From the NCBI RefSeq assembly GCF_022836845.1, contig NZ_JAJNNZ010000002.1, positions 357,033 through 421,032 of the forward strand: DNA of 64,000 nucleotides. Reading direction: 5' to 3'. The stretch comes from Vibrio gelatinilyticus (GTDB lineage: Bacteria; Pseudomonadota; Gammaproteobacteria; Enterobacterales; Vibrionaceae). A program made the position numbers and the translations under genes. Position 1 is the first letter of the stretch. Every line of letters begins with the position of its first letter. The notes below the pieces were generated by a model. The model worked only from the letters and a program-made list of their open reading frames with translations, had not been told where the DNA came from and did not search any database. Shown here piece by piece: positions 1 through 9,577 of the stretch.

Positions 1-1611
1 CATCTCAACGATCTGATGGTTTTTGATCAGTTCTAAGCGATCTTGATACTTAATGTTCAGCTCTTTGGCGTGCTCTTCTAGGCTATCAAAACAAGGGACG
101 ATTAACGCAGACACAAACTTACGTGTATCAGCAATAACCGCAATCTGTTCAATAAAGTGATCTTTGCCTATTGCTCCTTCGATCGACTGAGGCGCAATAT
201 ACTTGCCGTTCGATGTCTTCATGAGCTCTTTAATACGATCCGTTATAAACAGGTTACCATGTTCGTCGTATTGCCCGGCATCGCCCGTTTTCAAATAACC
301 TTCTTCATCAAACGTTTTCGCCGTTTCTTCTGGCATTTTGTAGTAGCCGCGCATCACCATTGGACCACGAACTAAAATCTCATCATTGCTGCCAATCTTT
401 ACTTCGGCGCCTGGCATAGGCATGCCAATCGAGTCTGGGTTGTAGCAAGTGTCATCCCAACAAGAGATCGTCGCCGTCGTTTCCGTCATGCCGTAACCCA
501 ATTTGACATTGATACCAATCGCCTGGAAGAAGCGACCGATGGTTTCGTCAAGTTTAGCACCACCACACGGCATAAAATTGATGCGGCCACCAAGTAACTC
601 GCGCAATTTTGCCAGAACTATCTTGTCCGCTAACGCGTAGCTCTTTTTCAGAGCCCAAGATGGCTCAACGTTGTCTTGACGACATTGCGCCATTTTTGCG
701 CCCATATTCACCGCCCAGGTAAATAGTACTTTGCGATGGACAGGTGCTTTAGAGACGCGCTCATGGATGGCAGAATATATCTTCTCATAGAAGCGTGGAA
801 CCGCACTCATTACTGTTGGGCGAATTTCACTTAGAGCATCTCTAACCTGCATCGTATCTTGCAAGTAGCAGTTCGTTGCGCCTTTATAGAGTACGTAGAA
901 TGTCCACGCGCGCTCAAAAACATGAGAAAGAGGCAGGAAGCACAAAGAGACATCTTGATCCGTTAAGCTCAAACGGACATCATGCCCTTTTAACTGAGCC
1001 GCGATATTCTCGTAATCGAGCATCACGCCTTTAGGCTGACCTGTTGTCCCTGAGGTATAGATCAGCGTTAGCAAATCACTAAGGTTTGCCTGTGCCAGTC
1101 GCTCATCGAGCTCGGATTGCCATTGTAAACAAGGTTGCTGCGCAAATTCCTGCCACGAAAGCACATGCGACAATTCTGGGATTGCAACGTTATCGGCCAT
1201 GACAACGATAAGCTCTAGCTGCTCACACTCATCATATATAGACATTGCAGCATCCAGCTCAGCCTGTTCACCAACAAAAAGGATCTTGATGTCCGCATTT
1301 TGAATGATGTAACTAGATTGAGCCGGGGTATTGGTTGGATAAATCGGGACGGTGACAGCCCTGATTTGCAGTGCAGCAAAATCAGCGATGGTCCAACGAG
1401 GCATGTTGTTGGCGATAATACCAATTTTGTCTTGAGGGTTAATTCCTTTTGCGATCAGAGCCAATGACAACGCATCAACACTGTTTCCAAATTCTTGCCA
1501 GCTAATTCCTTGCCACACATTGTTTATTTTATGTCTGAGAGCGATCTTTTCGCCTCCAGCCGCAATTTGCTCACGGATTTTTCTTACGATATGGAATTCT
1601 TGTTTAGCCAT
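1..1611 (-). CDS. Long-chain fatty acid-CoA ligase (AMP-binding), 3' end outside window
   Basis: The reading frame stays open from an ATG at 1611 to the left window edge, giving 537 codons without the C-terminus. It should activate long-chain fatty acids to acyl-CoA through an acyl-adenylate. The core ATP/AMP-binding motif [13 protein letters not shown] is visible at about residues 182-195. The visible end reads [16 protein letters not shown], as in FAA1-type ligases of roughly 600 residues, so some 60 residues are probably missing. The start [17 protein letters not shown] is preceded by a purine-poor stretch, so the ribosome binding site is weak. It lies downstream of leuO on the same strand but behind a terminator, so it is probably transcribed separately. 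The family is clear. The exact chain-length preference cannot be read from the sequence. Confidence 0.9.
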   Translation of the reverse strand, partial: MAKQEFHIVRKIREQIAAGGEKIALRHKINNVWQGISWQEFGNSVDALSLALIAKGINPQDKIGIIANNMPRWTIADFAALQIRAVTVPIYPTNTPAQSSYIIQNADIKILFVGEQAELDAAMSIYDECEQLELIVVMADNVAIPELSHVLSWQEFAQQPCLQWQSELDERLAQANLSDLLTLIYTSGTTGQPKGVMLDYENIAAQLKGHDVRLSLTDQDVSLCFLPLSHVFERAWTFYVLYKGATNCYLQDTMQVRDALSEIRPTVMSAVPRFYEKIYSAIHERVSKAPVHRKVLFTWAVNMGAKMAQCRQDNVEPSWALKKSYALADKIVLAKLRELLGGRINFMPCGGAKLDETIGRFFQAIGINVKLGYGMTETTATISCWDDTCYNPDSIGMPMPGAEVKIGSNDEILVRGPMVMRGYYKMPEETAKTFDEEGYLKTGDAGQYDEHGNLFITDRIKELMKTSNGKYIAPQSIEGAIGKDHFIEQIAVIADTRKFVSALIVPCFDSLEEHAKELNIKYQDRLELIKNHQIVEM

Positions 1612-1747
1612 GTTCTATCTTACCTTTTAGCTTACAGGTGTAAGCCTTAACGCGCCCAAGTGTACAAGGGGCGAAAAAAAAGGCAACAGACATACATCAA
1701 AGTTATCAATAAATTTGTAAGAAAAATAATCGAGTTAACCTATGGAC

Positions 1748-1789
1748 AAAAAAAACCTACAAACTCAAGCAAATGAAGGTTTGTAGGTT
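1748..1789 (-). terminator. Rho-independent terminator of leuO
   Basis: AACCTACAAAC (1754-1764) and GTTTGTAGGTT (1779-1789) form an 11-bp perfect stem. On the minus strand a run of seven T follows (complement of A at 1747-1753). It lies about 30 nt past the leuO stop codon. Confidence 0.85.
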
Positions 1790-1819
1790 CCTATTAACTA
1801 AGACGATTTTATTAGTTGA

Positions 1820-2779
1820 TTAGCTTAACGCTAATACTTCACCGCAAATCATCATTAATTGGTCACGTAACCAGATGTGACCTTTGTCTTTTTCACTAGA
1901 CTCGTGCCAGCTTAAGAAGCCACTGATCTTGGTGTTTTCGTATGGCAACGCCACAACTTGCAGTTGATCATTATTTACCGCATTTTCTACCATCCAGCGT
2001 GGTGCGATGGTCACTAGCTCAGATTGACCGACGACATACAGTACGTTGCTCAGGCTCGTTCCTTCGTACGAAGCCTGGCAATCTAACTCTTTATACGCTT
2101 GCTCAGAGAAGCTGCGAATGCCGTGTACTTTTGAAAGTTTCGCGTGTTTCTCATTAGCTAGCTGAGACACGCTCACGGCACCGTGAATACGTGGGTGGTT
2201 CTTCGCCGCAACAACAACCAGCTCATCTTGGAAAATTTCTGTGCTTGAGAAACCCTGACCATCGTAACGGGCGTAATCAATGACAAAGTCAATTTCTTGA
2301 TAGCGCATACGATCCGCCAGTTGACGGTCACACTCTGCATCCATATGCAGCTGAACGTGAGGTGCTTGCTGGCCGATAGCTTGCATGATTTTTGGTGCAA
2401 AACGCATGTCACACGGAGAACAGATCGCCATTTTAAATAGGCGAGTAGATGTCTCTGGTGTAAAGATTGAGCTAGGAAGTTCATTGCGGATCAGTTGAAG
2501 CGCTTGGCGCACTGGGCCAAATAACTGACGAGCGCGTTGTGTAGGCTGAATACCACGACCTTGACGCATAAACAGTTCGTCATTGAACATAACTTTAAGA
2601 CGAGCAACGGCATTACTAACTGCTGGTTGTGACATGCCTAGGTTGTGTGCCGCACGAGTAATATTTTGCTCTTGCATTACAGCATCAAAAACAGTCAATA
2701 GGTTTAGATCGACGCCGCGTAACGTGCTTTCCATACGGTAACTCGCGATTGCGCTCATAGCATCTTTCTTGTCTAACAT
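1820..2779 (-). CDS. leuO: LysR-family transcriptional regulator LeuO
   Basis: 319 residues, the usual length for LeuO. The N-terminal winged helix-turn-helix covers about residues 22-85 and includes NITRAAHNLGMSQPAVSNAV, the recognition region typical of LeuO/NodD-like LysR proteins. The rest is the LysR substrate-binding fold. In enterobacteria LeuO antagonises H-NS. In vibrios it is known as a ToxR-linked regulator of stress and virulence genes. The start MLDKKDAM follows AGAGG about 10 nt upstream (minus strand). An alternative ATG lies at residue 8. The gene sits near leuABCD as in other gamma-proteobacteria, but here a glycosyltransferase, a phosphatase and an efflux operon lie between them. 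A long AT-rich upstream region (2780-3408) could carry H-NS or ToxR control, which is inference. Confidence 0.93.
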   Translation of the reverse strand: MLDKKDAMSAIASYRMESTLRGVDLNLLTVFDAVMQEQNITRAAHNLGMSQPAVSNAVARLKVMFNDELFMRQGRGIQPTQRARQLFGPVRQALQLIRNELPSSIFTPETSTRLFKMAICSPCDMRFAPKIMQAIGQQAPHVQLHMDAECDRQLADRMRYQEIDFVIDYARYDGQGFSSTEIFQDELVVVAAKNHPRIHGAVSVSQLANEKHAKLSKVHGIRSFSEQAYKELDCQASYEGTSLSNVLYVVGQSELVTIAPRWMVENAVNNDQLQVVALPYENTKISGFLSWHESSEKDKGHIWLRDQLMMICGEVLALS

Positions 2780-3408
2780 TTTAGTAGGCCTCTTGTTGTG
2801 TCATTCTTAAAGTCGCCGAATAAGTTTTGTACAGCACCGCACATTATGATTTAAGTAAAGCAGCACCAAGCCTTACGGCGTTCTATTTACTTCCTGCATA
2901 CATCAGGAGCGAAACCAACTATCCACCAATAATAGACCCGTTAACAACAAGATTGACAATTAATCAGTAAGTTTTATCAATGGGAAATTATTACACTTCA
3001 AAATCAAATAGTTAGCAAAAAGGTAAAAATATCTAAATTATATTCTTAATAACTTTTGGTAGCAATAATACCGAAAACCATAAGGTCTGGGTATGGTTAA
3101 CCAGAAACCGTTAACAAGGCATCCATTGAAGTTAGATGTAAACACCCTCCCAATCCATTAGCAAATCGAATGCTAGGCCAATTCACAAGCTGATTAGTTC
3201 TATTTGGTGTAATAACTCTAGAAAAGGTATGGCGGGTATTTTGCAATCAACGCGTTGTGCGTGGATTGCGGTAAGTGTCCCATCACATCAAAATATGATT
3301 GGCAATGAGAAGAAAGATAGCGACCCAAAGAGTGCACAACGGCAGTGGTTAAAGATTGACCGTTGCGCATGAGGAAAGTCAGCACGTTTGCGCTTAACGG
3401 CTTCCCGA
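2780..3408. other. 629-bp non-coding region upstream of leuO
   Basis: The part next to leuO (about 2940-3070) is AT-rich, fitting an H-NS-type regulated promoter, but I could not fix -35/-10 boxes. An imperfect inverted repeat GCAATCAACGC (3243-3253) / GCGTGGATTGC (3259-3269) has one mismatch and a 5-nt loop, with no T-run after it. A 47-codon ORF on the plus strand (3229-3372) spans it and has no proper ribosome binding site. No terminator for the glycosyltransferase gene was found. Confidence 0.5.
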
Positions 3409-4452
3409 TTAGACAGAGGCGTAACTCGGGAAATCAACGCGTTCCCACAAGCTTTGCTGTAACTTCTCGCTACAATGCCAATTTCCAGCGACTAACCACT
3501 CGGCAATTCCACTGGCCACACACGGGTAGGTCACTTTTTCGGCTTGTTTTAAATCGAGCCACTCTCGTACGATAGATGCGTCTAAAAAGTCCATACTTTT
3601 TGCCAGCCCAAGACTCTCTAGCGTTGCGGCGTTACTTTGTTGTTCGAACTGCCCTTCTAAAGGTTTCACCAAGAGTTTTTTGCCTAAAGTCAGTGCTTCT
3701 GACGGTAACTCAAAACCACCATTTGCTATAACACCATCACAACGATGGAGATCCGCTTGAAACGTCTGATGGCACAGTGGTTTCATGATGATATTGTCGA
3801 TTTGGACTTGTTCGACATTATTAGGGTGGTAGCAAACAAATTGATGATTATGGAAACGCGTCAGCAGACTAACGATCGCGTGTTGATTTTCAAATGGAAG
3901 ATAAACAATGACATAGGCAAGGTTATCCACTAAGTCGCTGCTTATATGTACGATAGGTGGCAAAATGGGTTGATCAAAATGATACCAATGCAAGCCGAGC
4001 TGAAAGTCGCTCGGGGCAAAATTCTTTATGAGCTGTCGATCCAGCCAATTTGCATTCTTCTGAGGAACGGAAAAGCGAAAGGCATTTTGATGACTGATAC
4101 TGACACAAGGTACATTTTGCTTCTTAGCAGCCCAGGCCGATATCGGCTCAAAGTCGTTAACAACGACCTCATAATCCGACAGATCCAGTTGGTTAATTTC
4201 AGATAAAAATGTTGGGACACTATTATTCATCCCTGTTTTTAAATAATCGACTTTGCCTTCATGTGTCAAAAAGGTAAATCCACGTCGCGTCTGATAATCG
4301 CCAAATTCTTCCATCGAGAAGTACTTGTGTTTATTTCTTCCTGAAAATAGAAAATCAACACTGACATCGTATCTTCTGAGTGCCTGTGACATCGCTCTAG
4401 CTCGTGCGATATGCCCGTTTCCAGTGCCTTGCACACCGTACAGAATCTTCAT
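3409..4452 (-). CDS. Glycosyltransferase-like protein of the MJ1255/VC2487 family
   Basis: 347 residues. The N-terminus MKILYGVQGTGNGHIARA resembles the glycine-rich N-terminal motif of GT-B glycosyltransferases such as MurG. A second glycine/acid-rich patch, GVIANGGFELPSEAL at about residues 240-254, is where GT28-type enzymes bind the nucleotide sugar. The family is recognised as conserved but uncharacterised (MJ1255/VC2487). It ends 12 nt upstream of nothing else on its strand, and the PAP2 phosphatase gene begins its cotranscript 12 nt before it, so the two probably form one unit. The ribosome binding site AGGGAAGAG lies close to the ATG. A role in modifying a lipid-linked or surface sugar would fit the pairing, but acceptor and donor are unknown. 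Confidence 0.75.
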   Translation of the reverse strand: MKILYGVQGTGNGHIARARAMSQALRRYDVSVDFLFSGRNKHKYFSMEEFGDYQTRRGFTFLTHEGKVDYLKTGMNNSVPTFLSEINQLDLSDYEVVVNDFEPISAWAAKKQNVPCVSISHQNAFRFSVPQKNANWLDRQLIKNFAPSDFQLGLHWYHFDQPILPPIVHISSDLVDNLAYVIVYLPFENQHAIVSLLTRFHNHQFVCYHPNNVEQVQIDNIIMKPLCHQTFQADLHRCDGVIANGGFELPSEALTLGKKLLVKPLEGQFEQQSNAATLESLGLAKSMDFLDASIVREWLDLKQAEKVTYPCVASGIAEWLVAGNWHCSEKLQQSLWERVDFPSYASV

Positions 4453-4464
4453 AATTACTCTTCC

Positions 4465-4983
4465 CTAAACGATAGTGTAAGTGAGTGCCAACTTAGCTGA
4501 TAGCACTCCCAATAATGCGCCGACTAAAACATCCGTCAAAAAGTGCACGCCAAGAAGAATTCGTGCTGAGCCAATCAATGCGGCCCAAACAAAACTTAGT
4601 AACATGAAGTTTGGGTAGAAAAAACTGATCAAGGTCGCCATTAAAAACGCCGCTGCCGTATGACCAGAAGGTAAACTGTATCTATCTGAGGGGGTAATAA
4701 AAGGTTCTACAAACGGTGAGATTTCTTGAGGCCTGCGACGCTTGATGCTGTTTTTTGCCAACCAGTATATTGGAAGCTCAAAAGCAAAAGCCAATAAAAC
4801 GCAGGTTGTGAAATCTTCACCATAATGATGATCTAATCGCCATATCATCAGCACGAGTACTGCATAGAAATGACCGTCTCCCGTTCGAGATACCCAACGA
4901 CTTATCTTGGCGACGGGATGACGAAAACGATGTCGTAGACAAAAAAGTGAAAACGCCAAATCTAAACGTGTAATGGCTTCCAT
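4465..4983 (-). CDS. PAP2-family membrane phosphatase
   Basis: 172 residues with several hydrophobic segments and the three signature motifs of the PAP2 (type 2 phosphatidic acid phosphatase) superfamily in order: KNSIKRRRP at about residues 77-85, PSGHTAAAF at about 105-113, and SARILLGVHFLTDV at about 137-150 with the catalytic His and Asp. Such enzymes dephosphorylate lipid phosphates, for example undecaprenyl diphosphate or phosphatidylglycerol phosphate, at the periplasmic face. A strong AGGAGG precedes the ATG. It lies 12 nt upstream of the glycosyltransferase gene, suggesting cotranscription and possibly a shared lipid-carrier pathway (inference). The substrate cannot be assigned. Confidence 0.85.
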   Translation of the reverse strand: MEAITRLDLAFSLFCLRHRFRHPVAKISRWVSRTGDGHFYAVLVLMIWRLDHHYGEDFTTCVLLAFAFELPIYWLAKNSIKRRRPQEISPFVEPFITPSDRYSLPSGHTAAAFLMATLISFFYPNFMLLSFVWAALIGSARILLGVHFLTDVLVGALLGVLSAKLALTYTIV

Positions 4984-5084
4984 ATTGCGCCCCCTCCTAT
5001 TCCTTCATCGCAGCAAATAACTCATCAAAAAAATTACCGGATGACCATGACAAGCAGGTGACGCTTTTTAGGCGATCTGATGAC

Positions 5085-5122
5085 AAAAAAAGGCCTTATC
5101 AATGGATAAGGCCTTTTTTTTT
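5085..5122 (-). terminator. Terminator of the RND efflux operon (bidirectional form)
   Basis: AAGGCCTTATC (5090-5100) and GATAAGGCCTT (5105-5115) pair perfectly around a 4-nt loop. A runs on the left and T runs on the right make it functional on both strands. It sits 23 nt beyond the RND pump stop codon. Confidence 0.92.
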
Positions 5123-5144
5123 GTCTATCACTCTGGAAAAGACA

Positions 5145-8100
5145 TCATAGTTCTTGATGCCTATGAATCACTCCCCAGTCTGCCAAAATCGCGTAAGCCG
5201 CTGGGATCATAAACAACACCAATAACGTTGAGGTAAAAATACCAAATACGATTGAAATAACCAGCGGCTGAATCACTTGTGCTTGCAAACTCGTTTCGGT
5301 AAGTAGGGGCAATAAACCCGCTGCCGTGGTCATGGACGTTAAGAACACCGCACGAAATCGCTCTCGACTAGCTTTAACTACCGAGTCATGCACTGAATCC
5401 CCTTCATCCACATGATGACGAATATATTGAACCAACAAGATAGAATCATTAACCACAATACCCGCCAAGGACACGAAGCCCATCATGCTCGGCATACTCA
5501 ATGAATGTCCTAACAGCCAATGCCCCCAAACGACACCAATAAACGCCAAAGGGATAGCAAGCATGACTACAAACGGTTCTAGATAACTACGGAACTGAAA
5601 ACTTAAAATAACAAACACGCCAAACAGCCCAAGCAAGAAGCCTTTACCCATAGAAGCCCCTGTTTTAGCTGAATCCTTGGCTTCCCCTTCAAAGTCAAAA
5701 CGAAGGCCTGGGTATTTTTGTGTTAGCACATCTGCTTGTGATAATTGAAACTGACTAATTACTTCTGTCGAGCTTACTTTAGAGCTATCCGTATCACCAA
5801 ACACACTGACGGTTCTTAAACCATCCACGCGCTGGATGCGAACGTAATTGCGTTGAAAGTCGAGTGTTGCAATCGAGGCCAATGGCAGCTGTGCTCCGTC
5901 GGTGAGAATGATGGGAAAATTGGCTAGCTGCTGAATATCGCCGATACCCTGCTTATCAAGCTTGACCTCGATTTTGATGTTCTCAACCCCTATTTGGATC
6001 TCATCGGCGGTCTGGCCAAAAAATGCGGCTCGAAGTTGATTTGCTATTAGCTGACCATTGACGCCATAGGTTTCAGCTCCAGGGCGAAGTTTAACTAAGA
6101 TTTCCTCTTTTCCGAGACGCATGTCGTCGAGGACGCCGTGCACACCGTCAAACTGATTAAGATATTGCTGAATATCGATGGACGCTGATTTCAACGTATC
6201 GAGATCATCGTGTTTAATGCGGATCTCAATCGCTCTTCCTCCTGGTCCTATGGTTGGCTGCTTAAATACCATAGAGATAGGATCGGCTAACTCGCCTACA
6301 TCCTCACGCCATGCATCGATAAACTCATCGATAATGGTATTGCGTATTTCAGCACCACGTAAGTCCAAACGAACGGTGGCAAGATGCGGTCCTGATTCAT
6401 TCGCGTCTCGGTTGGTATTGAACTGACTGGTAATTTGCTCGACCAGTACATGTCCACCTTCAACTTCGTCACTCCACTTTTGATTAAGTTTCTGTGCTGA
6501 AGCAACAATATGATCCACGACCTTTTCGGTCTGAGACAAAGATGCGCCAGGTGGCAATATAATCCGTGCTACGGCGGTATCACCATCTAGGTCGGGGAAC
6601 GGATTGAATTTAACCACGCCTCCTGCGAGCAAGCTGATAGATATGAGCAGCAAGGAAACCACGCCTCCCATAAAGGCATAACGATACGAGACCACTTTGT
6701 CCACAGCGAAAACCAAAGTGGTGTTTCTAAAGAGCTCAAAACGCTCAAGTAAGACACGCTTGAACTTAAGTGGCTGCCTTTCATTTTTCTGTTTATGAAG
6801 TGAGTGAGATAAATGGCTTGGTAAAATCAGAAAAGCTTCTATCAAACTGATAGATAACACCAAAATTAGCACTTGTGGTACCGCTTTTAACACCGCCCCC
6901 ATTTCACCATCTAAGAACAGCAAACTGCCGAATATGCAGACTGTCGTTAGAAAGGACGACAATACGCCAGGAAAGACTTTTTTGACTCCATTAACCACTG
7001 CATCATCGATACTCTGCCCCCTATCTAGGTGAGAGGCGATCGATTCTGCGATGACTATCGCGTCATCCATCATAATACCAATCGCCATTAATAACCCGAC
7101 CAGCGACATAATATTGATAGACAAACCTAAGTTGGCCATCAAGTACAGGCCACCAAGAAACGCGACTGGTAGTCCAGCTGCAACCCAAAACGAGTAGCGG
7201 AAACTGAAAAATAACCACATGGTCGCAAATACCAAGATAATACCTTGCCAACCATTTTTAACCATCATGGTCAATCGATCCCAAAGTACCGAAGAGAGAT
7301 CGTTGGTCATTTCAAGCGTCACGCCTTCAGGGGCGATAAGCCGCTGATCGTCAACAAAGCGCTGCACATTCTCTTTGATCCGCAGGGCATCATCTTCTTT
7401 ATTTTTACTGACTTTTAGAATCGCCGCCGGTTTGCCATTAAACAAGACTTTCTGCTCATCTAACTCAAAACGGTCAGTGATCGTTGCAACGTCTCTGAGT
7501 CGAATTAGCGCACCATTGGGACTAGAACCGACCACAATGCTTTCAAGCTGAACCGGTGTAACGCGACGTTCATCAAAACGAATCAAGAAGTTCTTATCGG
7601 GGGTTTCTACATTGCCACTGGGCAGTTTAATGTTTTGCTTACCTATCTGGTTGGCAATGTCATTAACACTCAATCCAAGTTGACGCATGATTTGTGTATT
7701 GAGTTCGACTCGATATTGGTGATCTGAAAAACCACTAACATCGACTAAAGACACGCCATAATCTAGCTTCATAGTACGCTTTAACTGCTCTGCGTACGCT
7801 TTTAACTCTGGCCAGGTGGTGTCAGCCATAATCGCAACATCCACCACAGGTTCATTCGAATCAAGCTCTTGCACCACCGGGGATTCAATTTCATCCGGAA
7901 AATCATTAATGCTGTTGATTTGAGTTTGTACGTCCACCAGCATTCTGCCAATATCCGCCTTCTCATTGAGCTTTAGCGTTAGACGAGCCGAGCCCTCGAT
8001 AGCTTCACACTTCGTCTCAACGATATTGGCTAAACCATCGACGGCATCTTCCATACGCACACACAGGCTTTCTTCAGCTTCTTGTGGTGATGCACCTGGA

Positions 8101-8246
8101 TAGGTGATCGCCGCCATAATATAGGGAGGGGTAAACTCAGGAAAAGTTTCGCGTTTTATTTGCGGCAACGAGGAAATCCCCAACACCAGCAGTGCCAACA
8201 TTAGCAAGTTTGCGGCGGTTGGGTGCTTGGCAAAATAACGAATCAT
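5145..8246 (-). CDS. RND-family efflux transporter, inner-membrane pump
   Basis: 1033 residues, the normal length for an HAE1-type RND pump of the AcrB/MexB superfamily. The N-terminal helix is followed by a large periplasmic loop, a TM2-6 block, a second loop and a TM8-12 block. TM4 carries the paired aspartates of the proton relay in GIMMDDAIVIAES (about residues 387-399). In TM10 the AcrB lysine position is occupied by an Asn-Asp pair in LAGIVVNDSILL. The product should use the proton gradient to drive drugs or other amphiphiles out of the cell with the adaptor encoded upstream and an outer-membrane channel such as TolC, which is not in this window. The start overlaps the adaptor stop by 4 nt (ATGA), so translation is coupled. 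The substrate is unknown. Confidence 0.93.
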   Translation of the reverse strand: MIRYFAKHPTAANLLMLALLVLGISSLPQIKRETFPEFTPPYIMAAITYPGASPQEAEESLCVRMEDAVDGLANIVETKCEAIEGSARLTLKLNEKADIGRMLVDVQTQINSINDFPDEIESPVVQELDSNEPVVDVAIMADTTWPELKAYAEQLKRTMKLDYGVSLVDVSGFSDHQYRVELNTQIMRQLGLSVNDIANQIGKQNIKLPSGNVETPDKNFLIRFDERRVTPVQLESIVVGSSPNGALIRLRDVATITDRFELDEQKVLFNGKPAAILKVSKNKEDDALRIKENVQRFVDDQRLIAPEGVTLEMTNDLSSVLWDRLTMMVKNGWQGIILVFATMWLFFSFRYSFWVAAGLPVAFLGGLYLMANLGLSINIMSLVGLLMAIGIMMDDAIVIAESIASHLDRGQSIDDAVVNGVKKVFPGVLSSFLTTVCIFGSLLFLDGEMGAVLKAVPQVLILVLSISLIEAFLILPSHLSHSLHKQKNERQPLKFKRVLLERFELFRNTTLVFAVDKVVSYRYAFMGGVVSLLLISISLLAGGVVKFNPFPDLDGDTAVARIILPPGASLSQTEKVVDHIVASAQKLNQKWSDEVEGGHVLVEQITSQFNTNRDANESGPHLATVRLDLRGAEIRNTIIDEFIDAWREDVGELADPISMVFKQPTIGPGGRAIEIRIKHDDLDTLKSASIDIQQYLNQFDGVHGVLDDMRLGKEEILVKLRPGAETYGVNGQLIANQLRAAFFGQTADEIQIGVENIKIEVKLDKQGIGDIQQLANFPIILTDGAQLPLASIATLDFQRNYVRIQRVDGLRTVSVFGDTDSSKVSSTEVISQFQLSQADVLTQKYPGLRFDFEGEAKDSAKTGASMGKGFLLGLFGVFVILSFQFRSYLEPFVVMLAIPLAFIGVVWGHWLLGHSLSMPSMMGFVSLAGIVVNDSILLVQYIRHHVDEGDSVHDSVVKASRERFRAVFLTSMTTAAGLLPLLTETSLQAQVIQPLVISIVFGIFTSTLLVLFMIPAAYAILADWGVIHRHQEL

Positions 8247-9577
8247 AGTGATGACCCCTCACCTTGCTCCGAGTTCGCTTGACGAAGCTTCATGCCCGCA
8301 ATTGCAGGCAGCAAATCATTAACAACGAGTCGATCACCTTGGGAAAGCTGACCTTCTATTGCGACTTGATTGTCACGTCGATAAATAACCTTAATTTTTT
8401 GAATAAGCAGACGATCTTCATCATCCATAAGATAGATTTTATCACCGTGAAGCGCTCGCTCTGGAATCAACCATGTTGGCTGCTTAGCACCCTCAATTTC
8501 GGCTTTAACAAACATACCTTTAACCAGTATGGGGGTATCGCTAAGGCTGTAGCCATTGGCCGCTTGCTCTATTTCCAAAATCACACCTGCTGTTGCTTGC
8601 GCTTGATCGACGCTGTCACTGACCCGGGCAACGCGAGCTGGCCAACTGGCTGTCAAATTACCGCTGCTCAAGTACACCTTGGCGGTGAGGTTATCGAGGT
8701 AACTGAGCTGCTCTGTCGATTCTGTTAACGAGGAACCTAGGCTACTGGCAAGTAACTGCACATCATGAATGGAGAGTTGCGCATCCACTTCCATTAAATC
8801 CATACCATGCGCCACGACCATGGTTTGCTGCATGTTGACCACCTGATTACTCTCAGCATCCACTTCAGAGATCCTCATCGCGACAGGCAGCACAACACGT
8901 GTTTTACTCAATGAACGATCTGCTTCCTGAACCTTGGCCTGATTGACTTTAACAAGTGCTTTTGCTACTGCTTTTTCATCTGGTATTAACGCCAATTGAT
9001 TCTCAATATCTTGCAGTAGTTTTTTCTGCGATAACATACTTTGCTGCTGAACATCGACATCGGACTGAGAGCTTAAACCTCGTTTTTGCAAATCCACTCG
9101 TCGCTGCAATTCATTATTACTCAGTCCCAGGCGGTTTTTCTCTATGGTTAAGGTCTGCTTTAGATTAAGTTCTTGCTGATCCAATTTCGCTAACTGAGTT
9201 TCACTTGATGTAAGATCAGCTTTCGCTTGAGAGAGCTTTAACTCGTAATCCAAAGGATCGATTCGTAGCAGCTCTGTGCCAGCAGGCACCACTTTGCCTT
9301 TTTCCAGCATCGGGCTTTTATACACCACAGCGCCACTCACCTCGGCAATCGCTTTCCACTCAACCTTAGGTACGACCTGACCAAAACCTACGGCGATTGG
9401 CGCTGATAGAACCGGAGTCAGTTCAACAATATCCACCACTCTAGATTTGTCGCCAGCAGGCTTTGTCGCCACATCTGGCTTGAGATTAATGGCGAGCACT
9501 AGGCTGAGCACCCCTACAGCAAGCGCCGGAAAAAAAAGAACTCTTCGATTGATTGTCATACTTTTCTCTTTCATCAT
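8243..9577 (-). CDS. Periplasmic adaptor (membrane fusion protein) of the RND pump
   Basis: 444 residues. A short cytoplasmic start is followed by a hydrophobic anchor at about residues 13-30. Next come the lipoyl half-domains, a long helical hairpin rich in Gln, Leu and Lys (about residues 110-215), and a beta-barrel domain, the layout of HlyD/AcrA adaptors. It should link the inner-membrane pump to an outer-membrane channel. No lipobox cysteine is seen, so it is anchored by its N-terminal helix rather than by lipid. The gene overlaps the pump downstream by 4 nt and the TetR gene upstream by 4 nt, so all three are one translationally coupled operon. The start at MMKEKSM has an alternative ATG one codon later. 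Confidence 0.92.
   Translation of the reverse strand: MMKEKSMTINRRVLFFPALAVGVLSLVLAINLKPDVATKPAGDKSRVVDIVELTPVLSAPIAVGFGQVVPKVEWKAIAEVSGAVVYKSPMLEKGKVVPAGTELLRIDPLDYELKLSQAKADLTSSETQLAKLDQQELNLKQTLTIEKNRLGLSNNELQRRVDLQKRGLSSQSDVDVQQQSMLSQKKLLQDIENQLALIPDEKAVAKALVKVNQAKVQEADRSLSKTRVVLPVAMRISEVDAESNQVVNMQQTMVVAHGMDLMEVDAQLSIHDVQLLASSLGSSLTESTEQLSYLDNLTAKVYLSSGNLTASWPARVARVSDSVDQAQATAGVILEIEQAANGYSLSDTPILVKGMFVKAEIEGAKQPTWLIPERALHGDKIYLMDDEDRLLIQKIKVIYRRDNQVAIEGQLSQGDRLVVNDLLPAIAGMKLRQANSEQGEGSSL

Noticed and set aside
8264-8728. 154-codon ORF on the plus strand inside the adaptor gene
   Set aside because: It is antisense to a clearly coding gene with strong family match and intact frame. It is an overlapping shadow.
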